From CAZTWC01 sp964617105 [NCBI: uncultured Myxococcia bacterium] (GTDB lineage Bacteria; CAZTWC01): a DNA stretch of 6,695 nt. The notes below the pieces were generated by a model, which was given only the letters and a program-made list of their open reading frames with translations, was not told the DNA's origin and searched no databases. Positions 1-6,695 of the stretch are shown piece after piece. Location: the NCBI GenBank assembly GCA_964617105.1, contig CAZTWC010000213.1, positions 1 through 6,695 of the forward strand. Direction: 5' to 3'. How positions within the stretch are numbered: the first letter of the stretch is position 1; each line of letters opens with the position of its first letter. The position numbers and the translations under genes are program-made.

Positions 1-1
1 G

Positions 2-1966
2 GTAAAAAACACTTACGACCTGGTGATTAACCGGCTAAATACACCTATACCGCTGGGCTACAGCCTGGCTGGACAGGTTGAAGAAATTTCCAGCGATGTG
101 TCAGGTATTGAGAAGGGTGACTTAGTGGCTTGCGCCGGGGTCGGTTATGCCAGTCACGCAGAAAAAGTATTTGTCCCCTCTAACTTGATGGCAAAAATAC
201 CTTCCGGTGTTTCTGTAAAAGATGCGGCCTTTACCACTGTGGGAAGTATTGCCATGCACGGAGTCAGGCAGGCGGATATCGGTCTAGGAGACCGGGTGGG
301 GGTTATCGGCCTGGGGCTAGTAGGACAGATAACAGTATCCCTTTTAAATATACAGGGATGCAAAGTATTTGGCATTGATTTAAGCGACTATAGCGTGAAT
401 CTATCCAGAAAAATGGGGACTAAAGAAGCCGTAACTAGAAACTCAGCCCATTTGGCAGAAAAAATAAATGCTTTTAGCCAAAATTTAGGTCTGGATGCAG
501 TCATCATAACTGCTGGAACAGATTCCAACGATCCCTTTGAGTTGGCCGCAGAGATTGTCAGAAATAGAGGCACCGTGGTTGTGGTGGGAGGCATAAGAAT
601 GGAGATCGTCAAATCGGTTTCCAGCCTTTTTTACATGAAAGAGATTGAGATAAAATTCTCTCGCTCCTATGGTCCTGGCAGATACGATCCTGTGTACGAA
701 GAAAATGGCCTGGATTACCCTATCGGCTATGTACGCTGGACTGAAAACCGAAATATGCAATGCTTTTTGGAGTTGTTAAAATCGGGACAACTGGACTTGA
801 CCCCCATCACCACCCACACTTTCCCCTTTGAAGAAGCGTTGAAGGCTTACCAATTGATCGAGTCCAAAGATAGTGAACCCTATATGGGGGTGATACTGGA
901 GTACCAAAAGGAGAAAAAGCCGGAACTACGGGAAATCTATATAAGCAATAAGAACAACAAACTGGTTTCCGGTAAAATCGGTGTCGGTATGATTGGAGCC
1001 GGCAATTTCGCCCAATCCAACCTGCTTCCATTTTTAAAAACCGATACCAGCATTAATCTTACCGGAATTTGTACAACCAAAGGTATAAGCGCAAAAAATG
1101 TAGCGGAAAAATTTAATTTTTCCTTTTGCTGCAGTGATCCTGAAAGAATTCTCTGTGATGATAATACCCAGGCTGTTTTTATTGCCACCAGGCATGATAC
1201 TCATGCTCGTTACGTGATTGAAGCCTTAAAGCGAAAAAAGCATGTGTTTGTAGAAAAACCGCTCTGTATATCCCAGGTAGAATTGGATGAAATTGTAACC
1301 GCTTTTAATACTAACAACAGCAACCATGAAAATCTAATAGTTAGAGTTGGGTATAACCGGCGTTATGCCCCGTTGGCTTTACAGTTAAAACAAAAACTTA
1401 ACCAAATTGTTGGCCCGGTAACTATGATATATCGCATCAATGCCGGATATATACCTGGTGATAGTTGGTACCAAGATCCGGCTCAAGGTGGGCGATTTAT
1501 TGGAGAAGGATGCCATTTTATTGATCTGGGACAATTTTTAACCGATGCCGAACCTTTGTGGGCCAGTTCCGTTGGTATTACCGCCCCGGACAAGCAGACA
1601 GCACTTATTGATGATTTGGTGGTTTCTTATAAAATGTCAGATAACTCAGTCTTGACTATTATTTATAATTCCAGCGGTGATAATTCTATGCCCAAGGAAC
1701 GGCTCGAAGTGTTTAGCCATAAATGCTCATTTGTCCTGGATGATTTTAAATCATTGAGCATTTTTCAGAGCGGCAAGAAAAAAGTAATCCGCGATTTTTT
1801 TAAAAACAAGGGCTATAAGAATGAAATCAAATCATTTTTGAATACCCTTAGAAATGGTGATGAAGTAGTCAATATTAAAAAGACCACCATAACCTCTGCC
1901 GCCACTTTTGCCGCCATTGAAAGCCTAAAAACTTCACAACCGATAAAAATTCAGATAAATAGTTAA
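2..1966 (+). CDS. Bi-domain oxidoreductase (zinc-less MDR dehydrogenase fused to Gfo/Idh/MocA), 5' partial
   Basis: A cytoplasmic NAD(P)-dependent sugar oxidoreductase fusion; its substrate is unknown. The frame is open to the left edge. A GTG at 23 is a possible start, but residues before it continue the family pattern (VINRLNTPIPLGYS), so roughly 70 N-terminal residues are probably missing. Counting from the GTG: residues 1-60 are the end of an MDR GroES-like domain; 93-101 (GVIGLGLVG) is the first Rossmann loop; 214-245 carries the YGPGRYDP...YPIGYVRWTENRNM signature typical of this fusion family; 295-318 is a linker; 320-330 (GVGMIGAGNFA) is a second Rossmann loop; 411-413 (EKP) holds the Gfo/Idh/MocA catalytic Lys412; 494-502 (GEGCHFIDL) is the active-site helix with His498. 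The GHE zinc motif of alcohol dehydrogenases reads GYS (12-14) and the four-Cys structural zinc loop is absent, so 'zinc-binding' would be a misleading name. Such fusions are often seen in polysaccharide loci beside heparinase-like genes, as here. Family assignment is firm; substrate is not. Confidence 0.9.
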   Translation, partial: VKNTYDLVINRLNTPIPLGYSLAGQVEEISSDVSGIEKGDLVACAGVGYASHAEKVFVPSNLMAKIPSGVSVKDAAFTTVGSIAMHGVRQADIGLGDRVGVIGLGLVGQITVSLLNIQGCKVFGIDLSDYSVNLSRKMGTKEAVTRNSAHLAEKINAFSQNLGLDAVIITAGTDSNDPFELAAEIVRNRGTVVVVGGIRMEIVKSVSSLFYMKEIEIKFSRSYGPGRYDPVYEENGLDYPIGYVRWTENRNMQCFLELLKSGQLDLTPITTHTFPFEEALKAYQLIESKDSEPYMGVILEYQKEKKPELREIYISNKNNKLVSGKIGVGMIGAGNFAQSNLLPFLKTDTSINLTGICTTKGISAKNVAEKFNFSFCCSDPERILCDDNTQAVFIATRHDTHARYVIEALKRKKHVFVEKPLCISQVELDEIVTAFNTNNSNHENLIVRVGYNRRYAPLALQLKQKLNQIVGPVTMIYRINAGYIPGDSWYQDPAQGGRFIGEGCHFIDLGQFLTDAEPLWASSVGITAPDKQTALIDDLVVSYKMSDNSVLTIIYNSSGDNSMPKERLEVFSHKCSFVLDDFKSLSIFQSGKKKVIRDFFKNKGYKNEIKSFLNTLRNGDEVVNIKKTTITSAATFAAIESLKTSQPIKIQINS

Positions 1967-2013
1967 AATAGTATCTCCAATAATTATCTCTCCAGACAGG
2001 CTAACCATTTTCC

Positions 2014-4002
2014 ATGAAAAATGCCATATGGTATCTCCAACGCCTACAAAAAATGCCGCCCAGAGAGTATCCTTACCGGATTAAGCAAGCATTTAATAAA
2101 AGATTTGACCACCTCTTTTATCTACTTAAAGGAAGCGGAAAAGAGTTTCCGGAAACCGAACTTTCCATAAAAAAGTCCGACATATCTCAACTTGAAACCG
2201 ATTTCCCCCGTTTAAAAGCAACCATAATCTCTTTTGCCGATGATATTGTAAATCATAATTTTAACATCTTTGGCATAAATAGATCATATGGAAAAAAGAT
2301 AAATTGGCACCTTGATCCAAAAACCGGCAAATCCTGGCCATTGAAGTTCTGGGGACAAATCAACTACCGGGACAGCAAAGAGATCGGCGGGATAAAATTC
2401 GCCTGGGAACTTAACCGCCTCCACCATCTGCCTTTTTTGGCCATTGCCTTTCAGATAAGTGGGAAAACGCAATACAAAAAAGAGGTTTTTGCCCAACTCG
2501 AGTCGTGGCTCGATTCCAATCCATATCCCAAAGGAATAAATTGGATAAGCGGTATTGAACTTGGTATCAGGATTGTCAACCTGGTATATGCCCTTAAATA
2601 TTTAGGAGAAAAACTGGAGCCAGCCCAACTTCGGCTGGTAAATCAGTTTATCAGCCTTCACGGAAGTCATCTTCACCGCTATCCATCTAAATATTCATCC
2701 TGCGCCAACCATACTATATCCGAAGCCTTGGGGTTATTTATTGCCGGTCTGGTGTTTTCAAAATTATCTGGGGCTAAAAAATGGAAACGGGAAGGAAAAA
2801 AGATATTAGAACGAGAGGTGGGGCGGCAAATCTATCCGGATGGCAGCAGTTTCGAGCATTCGGTGCCCTATCTTCACTTTGTGGTGGAGCACTATTTAGT
2901 ATATTACCTGCTGTGCCATGAATACGGTGAAGATTATGAAACTCTGATAGAGCAACGGCTCAAAGCCAGCCTGGACTTTATCTCTCATACCACCGATGAA
3001 AATGGAAACTATTTTCAGGCTGGAGATAATGATGACGGACACCTTTTACGGTTGGATATTGAGAGAACAAATCCGGTAATATCACTTTTAAATACTGGTG
3101 CGGTTTTATTTCAAAATCCCCAATGGATTCTAAAACCAAGCCGGTTTGATCCAAAGAGTTATCTTTTATTGGGGCCTGGTTCAAAAGTTATCTGGCAGCG
3201 TCTGCAAAAGAGTAAATCTTCAAAACCAGTATGTCGGAAAAAATATTTTGACTTCGCCGGCTTTGCTGTCTATCAAAAGAGCGGGAAAAATGGTAATTTA
3301 CTTTTTGCCGGCAACAGCGGTCCTTTGGGGCTTCCACCTTTAGCGGGCCACGGCCATGCTGATGCCCTTAGTTTTTGGCTCACGGTTAATCATAAACCGG
3401 TTTTAGTAGATCCAGGAACGTATCTTTACCATAGCGGTGGCAAATGGAGAGATTTTTTTCGTTCAACTGCTGCCCACAATACCATAACCGTTGATGGGCT
3501 CAGCCAGGCTACTATGCTGACTGATTTTATTTTCAAAGATTTTTATCAAGTAGTTGAGCCAAAATTTTCCTTCACCCAGGATGGGTTTAATTGGTCGGCG
3601 GAACATAATGGTTACCAGCGGCTGGCGGATCCGGTTTTTCATCGCCGGGAGGTTGGATATTCAACACCGAAAAACCATTTGACAATTTCCGATTTTATCA
3701 CCTGCAAGCAGGACCATTTAATTGAATCTTTTTTCCACTTTCACCCTGATTGTCAAGTTGCCCTTCAAAAAAGTAACATATTGGTTATCAGAGAGGGGAA
3801 AATGGTGTTAAAGATAATACCGGATGAACAATTTGAGGTAATTGAGATAAAAAAAGGTAATGAATCTCCACTAACTGGTTGGTATTCATCGGGTTTTAAC
3901 TGTATTGAAGAGTGCTGCACAGTCAGATTTGCTGCAAATATTAATAGTGATATAACCTTTACAAACACTCTTTTTATAGATGAAGGGCAATTATCTGAAT
4001 AA
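2014..4002 (+). CDS. Heparinase II/III family protein (alginate-lyase-like), no signal peptide
   Basis: This is a 662-residue protein of the heparinase II/III / PL15-PL17-like fold, with an (alpha/alpha) toroid followed by a beta-sandwich. The toroid spans about residues 60-370, with KFAWELNR (128-135), WISGIELGIR (177-186), NHTISEALG (232-240) and YPDGSSFEHSVPYLHFV (274-290). The beta-sandwich spans about 410-655, with GPLGLPPLAGHGHADALSF (436-454), DPGTYLY (466-472) and FRSTAAHNTITVDG (482-495). By analogy with the family, Asn232/His233, Tyr286 and His447 or His449 are the likely uronate-neutralising and acid/base residues; this is inferred, not aligned. The N-terminus (MKNAIWYLQRLQKMPPREYP) has no hydrophobic signal sequence, and the protein has many cysteines (Cys630, 634 and 635 near the end), which suggests a cytosolic protein. 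The only nearby Shine-Dalgarno-like run (ACAGG, 1996-2000) is weak and 13 nt away, but the start fits the usual family N-terminus. Role: a lyase or C5-epimerase acting on a uronic-acid polymer or intermediate (inference). Confidence 0.9.
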   Translation: MKNAIWYLQRLQKMPPREYPYRIKQAFNKRFDHLFYLLKGSGKEFPETELSIKKSDISQLETDFPRLKATIISFADDIVNHNFNIFGINRSYGKKINWHLDPKTGKSWPLKFWGQINYRDSKEIGGIKFAWELNRLHHLPFLAIAFQISGKTQYKKEVFAQLESWLDSNPYPKGINWISGIELGIRIVNLVYALKYLGEKLEPAQLRLVNQFISLHGSHLHRYPSKYSSCANHTISEALGLFIAGLVFSKLSGAKKWKREGKKILEREVGRQIYPDGSSFEHSVPYLHFVVEHYLVYYLLCHEYGEDYETLIEQRLKASLDFISHTTDENGNYFQAGDNDDGHLLRLDIERTNPVISLLNTGAVLFQNPQWILKPSRFDPKSYLLLGPGSKVIWQRLQKSKSSKPVCRKKYFDFAGFAVYQKSGKNGNLLFAGNSGPLGLPPLAGHGHADALSFWLTVNHKPVLVDPGTYLYHSGGKWRDFFRSTAAHNTITVDGLSQATMLTDFIFKDFYQVVEPKFSFTQDGFNWSAEHNGYQRLADPVFHRREVGYSTPKNHLTISDFITCKQDHLIESFFHFHPDCQVALQKSNILVIREGKMVLKIIPDEQFEVIEIKKGNESPLTGWYSSGFNCIEECCTVRFAANINSDITFTNTLFIDEGQLSE

Positions 4003-4032
4003 TAACTAAAACTATTAAATATTTTAAATTTT

Positions 4033-4038
4033 AAGGGA
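4033..4038 (+). promoter_or_regulatory. Ribosome binding site of the GDP-mannose dehydrogenase gene
   Basis: AAGGGA lies 8 nt before the first of two tandem ATG codons (4047 and 4050) and 11 nt before the second. The spacing favours the first, although Pseudomonas AlgD begins at the position of the second Met. The surrounding 4003-4046 gap is extremely AT-rich and shows no hairpin or clear promoter boxes. Confidence 0.6.
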
Positions 4039-4046
4039 ATAGAACT

Positions 4047-5363
4047 ATGATGAAAATAAGTGTCTTCGGACTTGGCTATGTCGGGGCGGTGACCTCCGCC
4101 TGTTTAGCGCAAAAAGGTTTTGAAGTAATTGGAGTTGAGCCCAATAAAGTAAAAGTCGATATTGTCAATAGTGGCCATTCTCCCATCATTGAAAAAGATC
4201 TGGCTGAATATATCTCCAGGGGGGTTAGCGCTGGTCGAATCAAATGCACTTCTGACTTCCAAGAGGCGATTGCCAACACCGAGGTATCCTTTATCTGTGT
4301 GGGCACTCCCTCCAGAAGTAATGGCTCTATAGATCTACGGTATATTGAAAATGTTTGTACCAATATCGGCACTGCTTTAAGAGAGAAAGATGAATACCAT
4401 CTGGTGGTGGTGCGTTCCACTGTGCTGCCTGGGACAACTTTAAACGTTATTGGCCCATTGTTGGAAGAGGTATCAGGGAAAAAGATCAACCAGGGTTTTG
4501 GCCTGGCCTTTAACTCGGAATTTCTGAGAGAATCAACCGCTATATACGATTTTTTTCATCCGCCCAAAACCGTAGTTGGTTCTGGTTCTCAGAAAAATGC
4601 TGAAACCATCGCCAATATCTACAGAGGAATTGAAGGGCCCTTTATCAATACCACTATTGAAACTGCCGAAATGGTTAAATATGCCGACAATCTATTTCAC
4701 GCCCTCAAAGTCTGTTTTGCCAACGAATTTGGCAATATTTGCAAACAGTTAAATGTCGATTCCCATGAAGTTATGAATATTTTTTGTCAGGATAGAAAAC
4801 TAAATCTCTCCCCCTATTACCTGAAACCAGGGTTTGCCTTTGGCGGCTCATGTCTTCCCAAAGATTTAAAGGCTCTCACCTATCTTGCCAACAGAAAAGA
4901 TCTCAATACACCGATATTAAATGCCATTATGCCCAGCAATGAACAACAAATAAAATACGGGATAAATCAGATAGTATCCCTGGGCAAAAAGAATATCGGA
5001 ATATTGGGATTTGCCTTTAAGGCTGGGACCGATGATTTACGCGAATCACCGATTGTGGAGTTGATAGAAACTCTATTGGGCAAGGGTTACAGGATCAAAA
5101 TTTATGACCAAAAAGTCTCATTGGCCAAACTATTTGGAGCCAACAAAGCGTTTATCCAGCAGCGCATACCCCATATATCGGAGTTGATGGTTGAAGATAT
5201 AAACGATATTGTCGAGCACTCCCAGGTAATCGTAATCGGCAATAAAAGTGATGAATTTATCAATATTTTTCCACAACTGACCGAAGAACAATACGTAATC
5301 GACTTGGTTAGAATTTCAGAGACCATATCGACAAAAGCAGTTTATGATGGGATATGCTGGTAA
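4047..5363 (+). CDS. algD: GDP-mannose 6-dehydrogenase (AlgD type)
   Basis: Catalyses the four-electron NAD-dependent oxidation of GDP-mannose to GDP-mannuronic acid, the committed step to mannuronate-containing polysaccharides; acts in the cytoplasm. At 438 residues it matches Pseudomonas AlgD (436) nearly end to end, from memory. Visible: Rossmann loop FGLGYVG (7-13); VSFICVGTPS (80-89); VVVRSTVLPGT (120-130); SEFLREST (157-164) with Glu158; Lys211 and Asn215 in the central helix; CQDRKLNLSPYYLKPGFAFG (247-266) followed by GSCLPKD with the thioester-forming Cys269 (AlgD Cys268); FKAGTDDLRESP (324-335); and the C-terminal GICW shared with AlgD. The KLNLSPYY segment separates it from UDP-glucose dehydrogenases. 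Differences: Glu31 at the NAD ribose-binding end of strand 2 where AlgD has Asp, Ser157 where NPEFL is usual, and Asp214 where AlgD has Cys213. The gene is 44 nt after the heparinase-like gene and 1 nt before the glycosyltransferase. UDP-sugar use is the alternative, but less likely. Confidence 0.93.
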   Translation: MMKISVFGLGYVGAVTSACLAQKGFEVIGVEPNKVKVDIVNSGHSPIIEKDLAEYISRGVSAGRIKCTSDFQEAIANTEVSFICVGTPSRSNGSIDLRYIENVCTNIGTALREKDEYHLVVVRSTVLPGTTLNVIGPLLEEVSGKKINQGFGLAFNSEFLRESTAIYDFFHPPKTVVGSGSQKNAETIANIYRGIEGPFINTTIETAEMVKYADNLFHALKVCFANEFGNICKQLNVDSHEVMNIFCQDRKLNLSPYYLKPGFAFGGSCLPKDLKALTYLANRKDLNTPILNAIMPSNEQQIKYGINQIVSLGKKNIGILGFAFKAGTDDLRESPIVELIETLLGKGYRIKIYDQKVSLAKLFGANKAFIQQRIPHISELMVEDINDIVEHSQVIVIGNKSDEFINIFPQLTEEQYVIDLVRISETISTKAVYDGICW

Positions 5364-5364
5364 A

Positions 5365-6552
5365 ATGAGAAAAAAAGCACTAATTTTTATCGAAGATGGA
5401 TCTTTCAGTTATGATAACCGGGTAATTCGCGAAACTAAGGCATTACTCGATGATGGCTGGGAAATTACCGTAATATCACCGAAATATCCTGAAGATCCCT
5501 TTTATAAAAAGATAAACGAAAATCTCCGGGCCTATTATTACCCAAAACCCAATGCTGTATCAGCCTTTGGCCATCTCTTTGAGCATAGTATATCGTTGCT
5601 TTTAGGGTCTGTTTTAACTTGTTGGGTAAAATTTCGCCACGGATTCCAGGTATTTCAGGGGTGCAACCCCATGGATATATTATGGCTGATCGCCCTGCCA
5701 TACAAATTGTCAGGCTCTAGTTTTATCTTTGATCAGCATGACCTCTGTCCGGAATTGTACCTTTCCAGAGTAAAAAACGGTCACCATAGTTTTTATTACC
5801 GTATTCTAAAGATTTTAGAAAAATTGTCCTACCGGTTTGCCGATATTGTTATGGCCACCAATCAGTCCTATAAAGATACTGCTATTGAACGAGGGGGAAA
5901 AAAACCTGATAATGTCTTTATTGTAAGAAATGGACCGGATCTGAAAAAATTCAAAAAAACCAAACCCCAAACCGGCTTAAAAAAAGAAAATGAGATATTG
6001 GTGGGATATCTTGGTAATATGAATATTCAGGATGGAGTCGATTATCTATTATTTGCAGCCAAAGAGGTATTAAAAAAACATAATAGAGGTGATATCAAAT
6101 TTGTTCTGGTAGGGGGAGGCAGTTATCAGCCATTTCTATGTAATAAAGCAAAAGAGATGGGACTTTCGAATAATATTATTTTCACCGGCAGAATTCCGGA
6201 CCAGCAGATGCTATCAGTATTAAATGCCTGTGATATATGTGTCCAGCCTGATCCATACAATCCTTTGAACGATAAATCTACCATGAATAAGGTTCTTGAA
6301 TACATGGCGCTGGAGAAGCCTTTGATCTCTTTTGATCTAAAGGAAACCAGAGTGTCATGTGGAGAGGCCGCCATCTATGTAAAGCCAAATGATATCAATG
6401 AATTGGCAGAAAAGATACTATTGCTGGCCGATAATCATCAATTGAGAGAAAAAATGGCCAGTGCAGGTAGAGAACGGGTGGAAATAAAGATGAGTTGGGA
6501 ATATTCAATCCCCCATTTACTCAACGCTTATCAGAAGGCTTTGGAAAAATAG
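5365..6552 (+). CDS. Glycosyltransferase family 4 (GT-B fold)
   Basis: A cytoplasmic or membrane-associated retaining glycosyltransferase that probably adds one sugar to a lipid-linked repeat unit; donor and acceptor are unknown. With the ATG at 5365 it has 395 residues, usual for GT4. The N-terminal Rossmann domain starts MRKKALIFIEDGSFSYDNRV; the motif FDQHDLCPELY is at 122-132 and VRNGPDLKKF at 187-196, before the second domain (GYLGNMNIQDGVDYL, 214-228; FVLVGGGS, 246-253; FTGRIPDQQML, 273-283). The donor-site region is DPYNPLNDKSTMNKVLEYMA (296-315). The first Glu of the common GT4 EX7E motif is Lys304, with Glu312 kept; from memory this is normal for the NPLNDKSTMNK subgroup. An in-frame ATG at 5344, inside the upstream gene, would add seven residues. 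I prefer 5365 because homologues begin MKKKALI-like and the ATG follows the algD stop (TAAAATG) by one base, which suggests translational coupling. No transmembrane segment is evident. Confidence 0.9.
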   Translation: MRKKALIFIEDGSFSYDNRVIRETKALLDDGWEITVISPKYPEDPFYKKINENLRAYYYPKPNAVSAFGHLFEHSISLLLGSVLTCWVKFRHGFQVFQGCNPMDILWLIALPYKLSGSSFIFDQHDLCPELYLSRVKNGHHSFYYRILKILEKLSYRFADIVMATNQSYKDTAIERGGKKPDNVFIVRNGPDLKKFKKTKPQTGLKKENEILVGYLGNMNIQDGVDYLLFAAKEVLKKHNRGDIKFVLVGGGSYQPFLCNKAKEMGLSNNIIFTGRIPDQQMLSVLNACDICVQPDPYNPLNDKSTMNKVLEYMALEKPLISFDLKETRVSCGEAAIYVKPNDINELAEKILLLADNHQLREKMASAGRERVEIKMSWEYSIPHLLNAYQKALEK

Positions 6553-6603
6553 ATAGAAAAAATCTTATTGGATGGAAAAATTTACGCTGGCAGAAAACTT
6601 AAT

Positions 6604-6695
6604 CTATTCCTTTAAAAAAGTTATCTCAATATCGTTTCTCTTGGCATATTTAATTAGATTATAGCGCTTGGCAAATGCCTTGCCGCACTGTTCAA
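6604..6695 (-). CDS. Possible 3' end of a convergent gene (unidentified), partial
   Basis: On the reverse strand a frame is open from the right edge to a TAG at 6606-6604, giving 29 residues that end KYAKRNDIEITFLKE. The fragment has a believable protein-like mix: an amphipathic, Lys/Arg-rich stretch followed by a short beta-like tail. It is too short to assign to a family, and an open run of this length is not rare by chance in such sequence. If real, it converges on the glycosyltransferase gene and marks the end of the operon, leaving a 51-nt gap (6553-6603) in which I see no clear hairpin terminator. Confidence 0.35.
   Translation of the reverse strand, partial: EQCGKAFAKRYNLIKYAKRNDIEITFLKE

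Noticed and set aside
23-25. GTG as the true start of the bi-domain oxidoreductase
   Set aside because: The frame is open to the left edge and residues before the GTG continue the family's sequence; starting here would remove most of the MDR N-terminal domain.
1971-2040. Direct repeat GTATCTCCAA at 1971-1980 and 2031-2040, flanking the heparinase-like start
   Set aside because: Only two 10-nt copies, one inside coding sequence, with no extension or further copies; chance is adequate.
4013-4032. AT-rich near-palindrome TTAAATATTTTAA as an operator or promoter
   Set aside because: Low complexity explains the symmetry, and no paired -35/-10 boxes with proper spacing are visible.
4076-4489. A 137-codon reverse-strand open frame inside the GDP-mannose dehydrogenase gene
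   Set aside because: It lies wholly opposite a strongly conserved coding region, its translation resembles no family I know, and it has no ribosome site; it is a shadow frame.
6268-6300. Loss of the first Glu of the GT4 EX7E motif as a sign of an inactive enzyme
   Set aside because: From memory, the NPLNDKSTMNK form is normal in a large GT4 subgroup, and the rest of the donor site is well kept.
6669-6683. Hairpin GGCAA-ATGCC-TTGCC as a transcription terminator
   Set aside because: A 5-bp stem with no following T-run on either strand, and it lies inside the possible convergent frame.

Overview
The window holds four consecutive plus-strand genes that look like the inner part of a surface or exopolysaccharide biosynthesis locus. 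The base composition is moderately AT-rich by eye. Gene layout and ribosome-site style fit a bacterium, but nothing in the window fixes the phylum. There are no RNA genes, insertion sequences or CRISPR repeats that I can support.

Layout: (1) 2-1966, a bi-domain oxidoreductase with an MDR-type dehydrogenase half and a Gfo/Idh/MocA half; its first ~70 codons lie off the left edge. (2) 2014-4002, a large heparinase II/III-fold (alginate-lyase-like) protein without a signal peptide. (3) 4047-5363, a very clear GDP-mannose 6-dehydrogenase (AlgD type). (4) 5365-6552, a GT-B family 4 glycosyltransferase that starts one base after the algD stop. The gaps are 47, 44 and 1 nt and no terminator is visible between the genes, so they are probably one transcript. 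The last ~140 nt hold no convincing plus-strand gene. A short reverse-strand reading frame runs off the right edge and may be the 3' end of a convergent gene.

Working model (inference): AlgD makes GDP-mannuronic acid. The GT4 enzyme transfers it or another sugar onto a growing repeat unit in the cytoplasm. The bi-domain oxidoreductase could make or epimerise an unusual sugar using two NAD(P) sites in one chain. The heparinase-fold protein shares its chemistry type (proton abstraction at uronate C5) with both polysaccharide lyases and dermatan-sulfate epimerase. Because it appears to stay in the cytosol beside a uronate-forming enzyme, it may be a biosynthetic uronate C5-epimerase or an editing lyase rather than a degradative enzyme. 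The most interesting points are this pairing and the loss of the usual zinc-ligand motif in the MDR half of gene 1.
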